In this document: piece by piece, positions 8,002 to 16,292 of the stretch | Layout of the letters: each line of letters opens with the position of its first letter | How positions within the stretch are numbered: the stretch's first letter is position 1 | NCBI GenBank assembly: GCA_949293925.1 | Contig: CASFFI010000015.1 | Span: 1 to 43,597, forward strand | Origin: an uncultured Christensenella sp. | Lineage (GTDB): Bacteria > Bacillota > Clostridia > Christensenellales > UBA1242 | Length of the DNA: 43,597 nucleotides | Direction: 5' to 3' | Notes under the pieces: generated by a model | The model's input: the letters and a program-made list of their open reading frames with translations, nothing else | What the model was told of the DNA's origin: nothing | Database searches by the model: none | Position numbers and translations under genes: made by a program

Positions 8002-11000
8002 TTAAAAATATACAGCGTTTCCTTTATCTAACACCGTTTCCAATTCATACAATAATGCCTCTCTAGGTTCAATAGTTAAATTTAACTTATAACTTTTATT
8101 ATCGCTTGTATTTTTGACATACACTTCACTGAAGCCTTCATAAGTTTTTAATATATTTTTTACTGCATTATGCAAATTAATATCAGTAAGGTCATACTTC
8201 ATACATAACTTTTTTTGTTTGACAGGTTTTAACACAATTTCTTCTTCAAGACTTTGTTGTTTATCTTCGCTACTTCCATCTAATAATTGTACACTATCAA
8301 TCATAACGCTAGGCTTTTGACCAGTTCTGACAGAATATTTTCCTTTTATTTTTACAAGATTATCCTGAACTAATAAATCTTTATATTTTTCATAAACATT
8401 TGGAAAAGCAACCACTTCAACACTTCCGAATAAATCTTCTATAACGCCAAACGCCATTCGTTTTCCACTTTTTGATAAATGTAATTTTATCTGACTAATA
8501 GCACCACCACAAACTACAGCATCTCCATTTTTAAAACCTGAATCCACCATCAAATCATCTTGTTGATCATCATATGGGTCTTCAATCTCATCTTCTTCTA
8601 GCATTAGCATATTTGAGGTTAAAGTAAAATCTTTCATCGCATTTCTGTAATCATCTAAAGGGTGTCCTGACAAATAAATTCCTGCAATTTCTTTTTCGTA
8701 TGCTAATTTTACTCTAGGTGTAAATTCTGGAATGTTTGGATAACTAAATCCACTGACATCTTCTTCTTTTATCAAACTGCCAAACATTGAGAATTGTCCA
8801 CTGCTTTCATTTTTCTTTTTGCTCAATACCATTTCGACAGCTTTAGGATAACAACCCATCAAACAACTCCTAGTTTTTCCAAAACAATCGAACGCCCCTG
8901 ATAAAATTAAACTTTCAAGACATCTTTTATTAAGTGCCATAGGATTTGCACGATTTACAAAATCCATAAAATCTTTAAATTCACCATATTTGTTACGTTC
9001 TTCAATTAATTCATCGATCACAGAAATGCCAACATTTCTAAGTCCGGCAAGACCAAATCTAATGCTTTTCCCATCAGTAGAAAAATATGTTACTGATTTA
9101 TTTATATCTGGTGGCAATACTTCGATTTTCTTTTCCTTTGCATAAGCAATATAATTAGTTAGTTCATCAATTTTAGTTATTCGGTTGTTTAAGATAGAAG
9201 TTATAAACTCAACTAAATAATAGCATTTTAGATAAGCAGTTTGATAAGTTACTAACGAATATGCAGCAGCGTGCGATTTATTAAAGGCGTATGAAGCAAA
9301 TGTTTCCATTTCTCCCCAAATTTTACTTGCAACTTCTTCACTGACACCTCTTTTTATTGCACCATCAATAGCACGGTTAATCTTTCCATTTGAATCAACA
9401 GTTTCAGGTTTACCATACAAAAAGACTTGTTTTTCTTTTTGCATTGCATCAATTTTTTTCTTACCCATCATACGACGAACATTGTCCGCTTGTCCTAAAG
9501 TATATCCTGCTAAATCTTGAACAATTTTCATAACTTGTTCTTGATAAACAATACAACCATAAGTAACATTTAATATAGGCTCTAAAAGTGGGTGGTCATA
9601 TTTAGTATCTTCAGGGTGATGTTTGTTGTGAACATATCTTGGAATCGAATCCATTGGTCCAGGTCTATATAGCGACACAGCGGCAATAATATCTTCCAAA
9701 AGTGTTGGTTGCAGTTCTTTCATAAATTTTTGAAAGCCCGCACTTTCAATTTGGAATATCCCTTTAGTATCCCCTGACGAGATTAATTTATATACATTTG
9801 GGTCATCATAAGTATTGTTATCAAAATCTATGTCAACGTTATGATTTTCTTTTACATACTTCATGCATTCCTTAATATCGGTTAAGTTTCTTAGTCCCAA
9901 AAAGTCCATTTTTAAATGACCTAAATGTTCAATTTGTACCATATTGTATTGAGTTGTTATATCTTCTCCATTTCTAGAAAGTGGAATATATTTATCTAGG
10001 ACATCAGCACCAATAACAACACCACAAGCGTGAGTTGAACACTGTCTTGGACTATCTTCAATTTTCATTGCAATATCCACAACTCGTTTTATATCGGGAT
10101 TTGTATTATACATTTCTACAAGTTCTGGTACTGTAAAATCTTTACCAAAATCTTTTGAACCTTCTTTAGGGTGATAAAAACCAAAAACTTTAGGCAAAAC
10201 AGGTTTTTTAAGTGTAGGAATCAATTTCGTAACATTATCAAGAACTGAATAAGGTACTCTTAATACTCTACCTACATCTTTTATAGCATTTTTCGCAGCC
10301 ATTGTGCCAAATGTTACAATTTTTACAACTCTGTCTTCGCCATATTTTCGTTTAACATATTCAATAACTTCCTGTCTTCTGCTATCTTCAAAGTCAACAT
10401 CAAAATCTGGTGCCGACACTCTTTCTGTATTCAAAAACCTTTCAAAGAACAAATCGTATTTTAAAGGGTCAATATTTGTAATACCTATCGCATAAGCCAC
10501 AATAGAACCAGCACCGGAACCTCTACCTGGCCCTACTGAAATTCCCATTTCTCTGGCGGCGTTGATATAATCCCAAACTATTAGGAAATATTCAATATAT
10601 CCTTGCTTTTGAATTACACCAAATTCCATTTCAAATCTATCAAGAACGGTTTTTGTTAGTTCTTTGTATTTTTTCTTAAGCCCGTCCATTGCTAGTTTTC
10701 TTAAATATTCTGCTGGAGTGTAACCTTCTGGCGGTTGATATTTAGGATAAAGATAATGTCCATACTCAAATTTAACATTACACTTGTCAGCGATTTCTAA
10801 AGTTGTATCAAGCGCTTCAATATCATTAGGGAAAACTTGTTCCATTTCTTCCCTTGTTTTAAAATAAAACTCGTCATTTGGAAATTTTAACCTATCAGTG
10901 TCATCAATAGTCTTTTGCATTTGCACACACATCAATACATCTTGCGCCTGAGAATCTTCTCTTTCAATATAATGGCAGTCATTAGTAGCAACCGTTTTGA

Positions 11001-11580
11001 TATTATATTTTTTTGAATATTCTCTTAATTTTTCATTTACAATTAATTGTTCTTCCAAATGATGATTTTGTAGTTCTAAATAATAATCGTCTTGAAAAAG
11101 ATTTTTAAACCAGTTCACTAACTCTTCCGCTTTGTCTAATTCGTTTGACAAAATCAGTTGTGGCAATTCACCTGCTACACAAGCCGATAAGCAAATCAAG
11201 CCTTCGTGATATTTTTCAAGAGTCTTTCTATCTATTCTAGGTTTATAATAATACCCATCTTTAAATGCAATAGAATTAAGTTTACAAAGATTTTTATACC
11301 CTTGTTCATTTTTTGCAAGTAAAATTAAATGATTTAATTTTTGTTTCCCAACTTTTTCAGTTAAATCTTTTGTTGTATAAAACTCGCAACCAATTATAGC
11401 TTTTATCCCATTTGCAACACATTCATCATAAAAAGTGATTGCACCATACATATTTCCATGGTCAGTAATTGCCACTGCAGGCATATTGCAATCTTTACAC
11501 TTTTTTACTAATTTATCTATCCTTGCTGCACCGTCCAAAAGACTATATTCAGTATGCACATGCAAATGAACAAAACTCAT
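8002..11580 (-). CDS. dnaE: DNA polymerase III subunit alpha, DnaE type
   Basis: This is a replicative C-family polymerase. In Firmicutes DnaE usually extends primers beside PolC, and it is the error-prone or lagging-strand partner. The 1192 residues fit DnaE (about 1050-1200). Domain order: PHP domain at the N-terminus (HLHVHTEYSLLDGA, ITDHGNMYGAI, IIGCEFY); palm with GPGRGSGAGSIVAYAIG and the catalytic aspartates in PDFDVDFED near residues 391-399; fingers and thumb with SLYRPGPMDSIPRYV and NKSHAAAYSLVTYQTAYLK; tandem HhH near 850 (PPDINKS); and an OB fold near 1010-1090 (GDAVVCGGAISQIKLHLSKS). No proofreading exonuclease insertion is seen, so it is not PolC. The start is set by AAGGTG 5 nt before the ATG and a perfect promoter. 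Confidence 0.98.
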   Translation of the reverse strand: MSFVHLHVHTEYSLLDGAARIDKLVKKCKDCNMPAVAITDHGNMYGAITFYDECVANGIKAIIGCEFYTTKDLTEKVGKQKLNHLILLAKNEQGYKNLCKLNSIAFKDGYYYKPRIDRKTLEKYHEGLICLSACVAGELPQLILSNELDKAEELVNWFKNLFQDDYYLELQNHHLEEQLIVNEKLREYSKKYNIKTVATNDCHYIEREDSQAQDVLMCVQMQKTIDDTDRLKFPNDEFYFKTREEMEQVFPNDIEALDTTLEIADKCNVKFEYGHYLYPKYQPPEGYTPAEYLRKLAMDGLKKKYKELTKTVLDRFEMEFGVIQKQGYIEYFLIVWDYINAAREMGISVGPGRGSGAGSIVAYAIGITNIDPLKYDLFFERFLNTERVSAPDFDVDFEDSRRQEVIEYVKRKYGEDRVVKIVTFGTMAAKNAIKDVGRVLRVPYSVLDNVTKLIPTLKKPVLPKVFGFYHPKEGSKDFGKDFTVPELVEMYNTNPDIKRVVDIAMKIEDSPRQCSTHACGVVIGADVLDKYIPLSRNGEDITTQYNMVQIEHLGHLKMDFLGLRNLTDIKECMKYVKENHNVDIDFDNNTYDDPNVYKLISSGDTKGIFQIESAGFQKFMKELQPTLLEDIIAAVSLYRPGPMDSIPRYVHNKHHPEDTKYDHPLLEPILNVTYGCIVYQEQVMKIVQDLAGYTLGQADNVRRMMGKKKIDAMQKEKQVFLYGKPETVDSNGKINRAIDGAIKRGVSEEVASKIWGEMETFASYAFNKSHAAAYSLVTYQTAYLKCYYLVEFITSILNNRITKIDELTNYIAYAKEKKIEVLPPDINKSVTYFSTDGKSIRFGLAGLRNVGISVIDELIEERNKYGEFKDFMDFVNRANPMALNKRCLESLILSGAFDCFGKTRSCLMGCYPKAVEMVLSKKKNESSGQFSMFGSLIKEEDVSGFSYPNIPEFTPRVKLAYEKEIAGIYLSGHPLDDYRNAMKDFTLTSNMLMLEEDEIEDPYDDQQDDLMVDSGFKNGDAVVCGGAISQIKLHLSKSGKRMAFGVIEDLFGSVEVVAFPNVYEKYKDLLVQDNLVKIKGKYSVRTGQKPSVMIDSVQLLDGSSEDKQQSLEEEIVLKPVKQKKLCMKYDLTDINLHNAVKNILKTYEGFSEVYVKNTSDNKSYKLNLTIEPREALLYELETVLDKGNAVYF

Positions 11581-11597
11581 AATTTCACCTTTAGGTT

Positions 11598-11626
11598 ATT
11601 ATATTTAAAATGTCTAATATTGTCAA
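11598..11626 (-). promoter_or_regulatory. Perfect-consensus dnaE promoter with an ultrashort leader
   Basis: TTGACA at 11626-11621, 17-nt spacer, TATAAT at 11603-11598. Transcription should start near 11591, so the 5' leader is about 11 nt and the AAGGTG ribosome site (11591-11586) lies at the very 5' end of the mRNA. Confidence 0.85.
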
Positions 11627-11670
11627 GTTAAAGTTAAAATTAAAGCATAAATTATATCATAAGTTTACAT

Positions 11671-11720
11671 AAAAAAATATTATCTATTCTTAATTAGACA
11701 AATCAATATAGATAATATTT
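11671..11720 (-). terminator. Terminator of the PHP-whiA operon
   Basis: A perfect 13-bp AT-rich stem (11675-11687 with 11708-11720) has a 20-nt loop, with a run of T following on the minus strand. It lies about 175 nt after the whiA stop. The rest of the 314-nt gap between dnaE and whiA shows nothing else beyond the dnaE promoter. Confidence 0.7.
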
Positions 11721-11894
11721 ATATTGCCAATATTTTATATATTTGATTAAATGAGTTTAAGATAGATTTAATTCTCGATAGATAAAAATTTATCAATACA
11801 ATAAATTAAATTTTAGAAAATTAGACTCTATAAGGAATATTTTAACTTTCTACCTTTATAAACTCACCTAACAATTTCTATAACTTTTTTAAAA

Positions 11895-12770
11895 TCACTT
11901 AATATTTTTATAAAGATTAATAATTTTATCTAATTTATATTTAATACCTGCTGGTGAAATCTTTTTAGAATGTAATTGACATAGTTCCCTTAATGTAGCA
12001 TTAGGATTTGAAAGTCTTAAAAGTGCAATTTCTTTGCTATCTTCATCTAATAATTCAAATTCTGGTAAATCTTTAATTGCATCTATTGCTTCCAATTGTT
12101 TAATGCTAGAAGTAACGCTTTTTTGTATATTTGATTTCATACAATTAAATTTTCTGTTTGTATCATTTTTGGTTTGTCTAATTATTAAATTATTTTCTAT
12201 ATCAAGAGCGATTTTCGATAGTCCAATTTTAACTAGAATATCATATATGTTTTCAACCCCACTTGAATACAAATAAAACTGACCAAATCTTTCTCGTTTT
12301 TTAAGAAATATATTTATTTTTGATAAAATGTTTTCAAAATTTAATCTTTTGTCTTCCGTTTTAAAACAAAATTCCAATAAATAACCTTTAGAATTTTCTT
12401 CAAACTTGTCACTATAAATTAAATCTCCATTTAATAAAAGATTAGTTTTTATTTGAGTAATTAAACAACAATCATTTCCCAACGAACTAGAAGGCAAATT
12501 ATCATTTTCTAAATTAAATTCATTGTTAAGAAAATGAAAATTTATATTTTTAATCACTATATCATCATTTTCTAAAACAACAATTATATTTGGGAAAAAG
12601 TTTTCTATAACTTTTTTAAATTTAGAAAATAAAGGCTTTAAATTTTCAAGCCTCAAATCATTTCCATCAATTTTAGCAGTGTTAAACAACACTGTATGAA
12701 TAAAACTATAAGCACAACAATTAGTCTCTTTAATAGAATCCAATATATAATCAAAGACCTTTTTAAGCAT
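11895..12770 (-). CDS. whiA: DNA-binding regulator WhiA
   Basis: WhiA is a conserved Gram-positive protein with a homing-endonuclease-like N-domain and a C-terminal helix-turn-helix. It drives sporulation genes in Actinobacteria and affects cell division and metabolism in Firmicutes. Here it has 291 residues. The LAGLIDADG-like region is recognisable but diverged: the usual CCRRAFLRGAFLAGGSV stretch is DCCLITQIKTNLLLNGDLI near residues 98-116, then KGYLLEFCFKTED. The linker signature is clear (NCMKSNIQKSVTSSIKQLEAI), as is the HTH (LRLSNPNATLRELCQL, then ISPAGIKYKLDKI). Its start overlaps the end of the upstream PHP gene by 8 nt, so the two are coupled; the nearest GGAG is about 14 nt upstream. 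rapZ and yvcK, which often precede whiA, are missing here. Confidence 0.88.
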   Translation of the reverse strand: MLKKVFDYILDSIKETNCCAYSFIHTVLFNTAKIDGNDLRLENLKPLFSKFKKVIENFFPNIIVVLENDDIVIKNINFHFLNNEFNLENDNLPSSSLGNDCCLITQIKTNLLLNGDLIYSDKFEENSKGYLLEFCFKTEDKRLNFENILSKINIFLKKRERFGQFYLYSSGVENIYDILVKIGLSKIALDIENNLIIRQTKNDTNRKFNCMKSNIQKSVTSSIKQLEAIDAIKDLPEFELLDEDSKEIALLRLSNPNATLRELCQLHSKKISPAGIKYKLDKIINLYKNIK

Positions 12771-13536
12771 TTGATTTAGACTTTCTCCTTTCTTTTTTAA
12801 AAGTAGGAATTTTATTATAATTTACAACCATATCTTCTGGGATTTTTAATTTCAACATCGTTTTAAGTCCCAAAGAACACTCACCAACTCTTTCGGCAGT
12901 GTGTGCATCAGAATCAATGATAAATTTAACACCTTCTTCCATACAAATTTTGATTTCTTTTTCTGACATTCCAAGATTTTTACTATTTAGTTCGATATAT
13001 GTATTAGTTTCTTTTGCAACTCTAGCAACTGTCCTAACATCAACTTTTAAGCCTCTACCCAAATGCGTAATAACATCAATATCATACTTTCTCATCGCTT
13101 GAACATAGGCATTTGTGTTTTTCTTTATTTGCCTTTTTGTATTAAAATGAATTTTATTACCTATTAAATTTTTAACGTGAAATGATAACCAGCCAAATTT
13201 TTTCTTTGGTTTTGCAAATTGATGATAACCACATAAAATAATATCAAATTTATCATAATCTTCAGGCAATATATCAACATCACCATCATAAGAAATTAAA
13301 TTTGCTTCAACCCCTAATAACACATCAATGGGTGCTCTATCTTCAGCCTCTTCAATTTCTTTTCGCATTGAAACAATATCTTCTCGCTTCATAGCATATA
13401 AAGCGTGCGAAAAACCATGGTCTGTTATCGCAACCTGTCGTAAACCTTTATTAATAGCCGATTGAACATTCTCAGCGATAGTTCCCTTTCCGTGACTATA
13501 GGGTGTATGTGTATGATAATCGCCAAATAATGCCAT
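12763..13536 (-). CDS. PHP domain metal-dependent hydrolase
   Basis: The protein is a stand-alone PHP phosphoesterase of the YcdX/PolX C-terminal type (257 residues). The metal-binding motifs run in order: GDYHTHTPYSHGKGT (His-x-His at the N-terminus), AITDHGFSH near 39, GVEANLI near 82, ILCGYHQFAKP, VITHLGRG near 160, and IDSDAHTAERVG near 213-224. Such proteins hydrolyse small phosphoesters with two or three metal ions; the substrate is unknown. It has a strong Shine-Dalgarno (AAAGGAG) and a perfect-consensus promoter, and its 3' end overlaps whiA. Confidence 0.9.
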   Translation of the reverse strand: MALFGDYHTHTPYSHGKGTIAENVQSAINKGLRQVAITDHGFSHALYAMKREDIVSMRKEIEEAEDRAPIDVLLGVEANLISYDGDVDILPEDYDKFDIILCGYHQFAKPKKKFGWLSFHVKNLIGNKIHFNTKRQIKKNTNAYVQAMRKYDIDVITHLGRGLKVDVRTVARVAKETNTYIELNSKNLGMSEKEIKICMEEGVKFIIDSDAHTAERVGECSLGLKTMLKLKIPEDMVVNYNKIPTFKKERRKSKSNA

Positions 13537-13598
13537 AATTCTCCTTTATATTTATATAAAAAATAAAACAAAAAAATTTATAAAATAATATAATATAT

Positions 13599-13627
13599 AT
13601 TATACACATTGAAAAATATTATGTCAA
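13599..13627 (-). promoter_or_regulatory. Perfect-consensus promoter of PHP-whiA
   Basis: TTGACA at 13627-13622, 17-nt spacer, TATAAT at 13604-13599. The predicted leader is about 56 nt. Confidence 0.8.
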
Positions 13628-13644
13628 ACTAGTACTTATATAAA

Positions 13645-14535
13645 TTAAACAATTTTAATTAGCGCGCTTGATGAATATTTGCTTATCCTATCATAAATAG
13701 TTAATACTACTTTGCCAACATCTAACTTTTTTACATAAACGCAATTGAAATCAATTTCAATCACTTCAATAATTCCTTCTATGGAAACATATGCTCTAAG
13801 ATTGTGATAATCTAGATTGTTTAAAGTAAATTTGATAATTGAGAACTTGTCATCATATTTCAACTCTACGATATTATTTTCAAAAATAACTGAAGTAAAA
13901 TCATTTTCTTCAACACTTATTATCATAGAATCTGTCACAAGTTTGTCATCAACTAAAATGCTTGCAGTAAATTTAAAATTTCCAACCTTAAAGCATGTTA
14001 AATAAGACTCGCATAAAAATAAAGTATCGTAACTAGTAAAGCGAATTTCATTAACATCAATTTCGTCGCTGATATAATTTGTAATATCAAAAGTTTGACC
14101 TAATTTTACATTAATATTTGCTTCAGTAAAAATTACAATCTCCGAGTCATCTGAAACATTTTTATCTACAACATTTAATGTAAAACTATCAGAGATATAA
14201 TTTTTTGAACTAGATTTTGCAATAACAGAGATATTATAAACGCCGACAACATCAGAATAAATTAAGTTTTTATAAATTTTAACATTGCTGTCATCACATT
14301 TAAAACTGCTAGTTGCAGAATAATCTGAAGGAGTTATTAAAAAATCATCTTTAGTGATTTCTAAACAATCGCCCGCATGCATAGTAAAACTTTCTTTACG
14401 CATCTTAATGCTATCTGCATAAACAACCAAATCTTTGTCAGGATTAAACAAAACTAAAAAATATATACAGAATATTAATAAAACTGTAGAAACTATAATA
14501 TTTATAATTGTTTTAATACCCTTAGACATACTCAT
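13645..14535 (-). CDS. Membrane-anchored protein with Ig-like repeats
   Basis: The protein has about 296 residues. A membrane anchor near residues 9-30 (IINIIVSTVLLIFCIYFLVL) is followed by three or so ~80-residue segments with the beta-strand pattern of bacterial Ig-like domains: ITPSDYSATSSFKCDDSNVK, GVYNISVIAKS, GQTFDITNYISDEIDVNEI, VGNFKFTASI, VGKVVLTIYD. Each segment ends with a V-G-x-a/f-x-v/l-x-V type strand, as in BIG2-like modules. No LPxTG is seen. I start it at the ATG at 14535. A TTG at 14544 in the same frame lies upstream of the predicted transcription start. There is no Shine-Dalgarno, and a strong promoter ends 10 nt before the ATG. It may be a surface partner of the giant lipoprotein, but that is only a guess from domain likeness. 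Confidence 0.7.
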   Translation of the reverse strand: MSMSKGIKTIINIIVSTVLLIFCIYFLVLFNPDKDLVVYADSIKMRKESFTMHAGDCLEITKDDFLITPSDYSATSSFKCDDSNVKIYKNLIYSDVVGVYNISVIAKSSSKNYISDSFTLNVVDKNVSDDSEIVIFTEANINVKLGQTFDITNYISDEIDVNEIRFTSYDTLFLCESYLTCFKVGNFKFTASILVDDKLVTDSMIISVEENDFTSVIFENNIVELKYDDKFSIIKFTLNNLDYHNLRAYVSIEGIIEVIEIDFNCVYVKKLDVGKVVLTIYDRISKYSSSALIKIV

Positions 14536-14545
14536 TTTCGACAAA

Positions 14546-14573
14546 ATTGTAACACAAATTTACAAATTGTCAA
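14546..14573 (-). promoter_or_regulatory. Promoter predicting a leaderless mRNA for the Ig-like protein
   Basis: TTGACA at 14573-14568, a 16-nt spacer, TACAAT at 14551-14546. The start site is expected near 14539, leaving 3-5 nt before the ATG at 14535. Confidence 0.75.
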
Positions 14574-14683
14574 TATTTTTTTATAAAGTTATAAAAATCG
14601 TTTGACACACAATTTAAATATTTGTTATAATAATTAATTTTCCGAAAACAAAAACGCATAAATAAATAATATAAAACTTTTTA

Positions 14684-14712
14684 TTGACATATAAAATGAT
14701 ATGTTATATAAT
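14684..14712 (+). promoter_or_regulatory. Perfect-consensus promoter of the ncRNA/tRNA-Leu unit
   Basis: TTGACA at 14684-14689, a 17-nt spacer, TATAAT at 14707-14712; start expected near 14719. It diverges from the Ig-like gene promoter. The tRNA begins about 263 nt downstream, much farther than is usual for a tRNA promoter. Confidence 0.85.
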
Positions 14713-14718
14713 GTGAGT

Positions 14719-14966
14719 GCATAAAATGTAAAAAATTTTAAATATCAATGTATTAAAACAAATAAAATAATACAAATCAATAATTTATAATAAGATAAAT
14801 AAACAGAATAAATTAAAGTTTAAGATTATTTTAGGGTAAATGGTATTCATGTAGCGTAAGCCCCGTTTTAAAAATTTAAAATAACTAAATTAAAATGTAC
14901 TACAAATTCATATTTAAATTTTTAAAAAGTGTGTAACACGCCCCGCCCAGCAAGGCGTTAAACTAC
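14719..14966 (+). ncRNA. Candidate structured ncRNA or leader before tRNA-Leu
   Basis: No protein gene fits here. The first ~110 nt are plain AT-rich. From about 14834 onward there are GC-rich islands that stand out from the local composition: GGG at 14834-14836, GTAGCGTAAGCCCCG at 14851-14865, and CACGCCCCGCCCAGCAAGGCG at 14937-14957. A perfect 15-bp helix joins 14866-14880 to 14913-14927. GTGT (14929-14934 region) can pair with ACAC just after it, ACGCC (14938-14942) with GGCGT (14954-14958), and GTAG (14851-14854) with CTAC (14962-14965), closing the whole. A second CTACA (14900-14904) could compete for the same GTAG. I could not match it to 6S, RNase P, tmRNA, SRP RNA or a riboswitch. Confidence 0.5.
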
Positions 14967-14981
14967 TTTGAAATCTAATAT

Positions 14982-15063
14982 GCGAGTGTGGCGAAATGGC
15001 AGACGCGCACGTTTAAGGGGCGTGTTCGAAAGAGTATGGGTTCAACTCCCATCACTCGCACCA
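14982..15063 (+). tRNA. tRNA-Leu (anticodon AAG), CCA encoded
   Basis: The acceptor stem GCGAGTG/CACTCGC is perfect, with discriminator A and an encoded CCA. The D stem is GCG/CGC. The anticodon stem CACGT (15008-15012) pairs with GCGTG (15020-15024) around the 7-nt loop TTAAGGG, placing AAG at 15015-15017. An 11-nt variable arm marks it as class II, and the T stem is ATGGG/CCCAT with loop TTCAACT. Reading TAA as anticodon would need a 9-nt loop, so AAG is preferred. Confidence 0.92.
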
Positions 15064-15068
15064 GAAAA

Positions 15069-15092
15069 AAACAACCGGGCTGGTTGTTTTTT
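15069..15092 (+). terminator. Terminator of the tRNA-Leu unit
   Basis: AACAACC (15069-15075) pairs with GGTTGTT (15081-15087) around GGGCT, with a run of T. It begins 5 nt after the tRNA CCA. Confidence 0.85.
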
Positions 15093-15376
15093 TATAAATT
15101 CTAAAATCTTAGATAATGACTTTACGCAAGTTTATAATTATACTTCAAAATATTTTATCTATATTTTTAAATAAATCATAATAAATCTTAAAAAAATTTT
15201 TAATTAAATTTAATAAAATTATAATTATAGATAGAATTTATTTTATAAGTTTTATTTTTTTTACATTTATTAATTGCAACATTAAGAAGATATTTTTTAA
15301 TGAATACAATAAAAATTTTTTTATATAATAAACAATATGATTAACAAATACATGATTTTATATAGGTGTTATTTAC
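15093..15376. other. AT-rich spacer, nothing recognised
   Basis: Between the tRNA-Leu terminator and the coiled-coil gene I see no open frame with a ribosome site, no GC-rich island and no convincing hairpin with a T run. Confidence 0.6.
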
Positions 15377-16240
15377 TTATTGATTATAAAGTTTGGTATT
15401 TTCAATCTTTAAGCGTTCGCTTTCTTCAATTAATAACTCTAAATCTTTTTTCATTTTTTCTATCTCTTGCATTAGTCTTAATTCATTAGAATTATAAAAA
15501 ATCTCTTCACCAATATCTTCACTTATTTTTTTATTTGCATAGCGTAATCTTCTTTGTTTTTCTTTTATTTTACTATTCAATCTGAAGATTTGTTTTTCCA
15601 ACTCATTTAAATGAATAATATTATTATCAATCTTATCTTGTATTTTTTTATATTTTAATTTGATTATATTTTGATATAAAATGTTAATACTTTGAATTTT
15701 ATTATTTAATAAATTTATTACTTGCATAATTTCTTTGTGAATTGTTGAATAGATTTCAAATTCTTGACTTAATTCATTTTTGCATTCAGGCGTATTATCT
15801 ATAGATTCCAATTCATTCTGCGTTAAAATTAAAGAATTTTGATAATCATTTGCAATCATATTCAAACCTGTTACAAGACTCGAAATTCCTTCTCTTAATC
15901 TTGTAATATAATTTATATTTATATTTGCATGTGATCGATTAAATATTGCTGTAATAAATTCAATTTGACTCAAAAACTCAAATTTTTTATCGTTTAATAA
16001 ATTTTGAACATAATTTTGATCATCATAATTTTCAGAAAAACATATTGTTCCTATAAGAGTATCTTTAAATTGTGAATTTTCTGAAACCCATTTAGAATTG
16101 GATATAAAACGACTTTTTTTCAAGAGCAATAAAAGCGTATTTAATTCGTAAAAAACTTTACTATAACAAATTGCTAGTTTTTCAATATCTTTTTTATTTA
16201 TTTCTTTATTATAATTATACTCGTTATCTAATAATTCCAT
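15377..16240 (-). CDS. Coiled-coil protein of unknown function
   Basis: I do not recognise the family. The start MELLDNEYNYNKEINKKDIE at 16240 (287 residues) is chosen because GGAG lies 6 nt upstream; a longer frame to 16324 has no ribosome site and would run into the SPFH terminator. Most of the protein is predicted helix. Residues from about 165 to the end are strongly charged heptad-like coiled coil (EKQIFRLNSKIKEKQRRLRY, LRLMQEIEKMKKDLELLIEE). No membrane segment is visible in the chosen form. It has its own extended -10 promoter. The neighbouring SPFH-NfeD operon is separated from it by a terminator. Confidence 0.75.
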   Translation of the reverse strand: MELLDNEYNYNKEINKKDIEKLAICYSKVFYELNTLLLLLKKSRFISNSKWVSENSQFKDTLIGTICFSENYDDQNYVQNLLNDKKFEFLSQIEFITAIFNRSHANININYITRLREGISSLVTGLNMIANDYQNSLILTQNELESIDNTPECKNELSQEFEIYSTIHKEIMQVINLLNNKIQSINILYQNIIKLKYKKIQDKIDNNIIHLNELEKQIFRLNSKIKEKQRRLRYANKKISEDIGEEIFYNSNELRLMQEIEKMKKDLELLIEESERLKIENTKLYNQ

Positions 16241-16262
16241 TTTATCTCCTATAACTTTAAAG

Positions 16263-16290
16263 ATTTTAACATTAAAAAGAAAATTGTCAA
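16263..16290 (-). promoter_or_regulatory. Promoter of the coiled-coil gene
   Basis: TTGACA at 16290-16285, a 16-nt spacer, extended -10 TGTTAAAAT with TAAAAT at 16268-16263. It starts right after the T run of the SPFH terminator. Confidence 0.75.
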
Positions 16291-16292
16291 TA

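Noticed and set aside
14719..14966. tmRNA, RNase P RNA, SRP RNA or T-box
   Set aside because: The conserved motifs I know for these classes are not found; the region stays unclassified.
14968..15174. A 68-codon open frame on the plus strand
   Set aside because: It covers the whole tRNA-Leu and its terminator, has no ribosome site, and its Arg-rich start is the translated acceptor and D arm.
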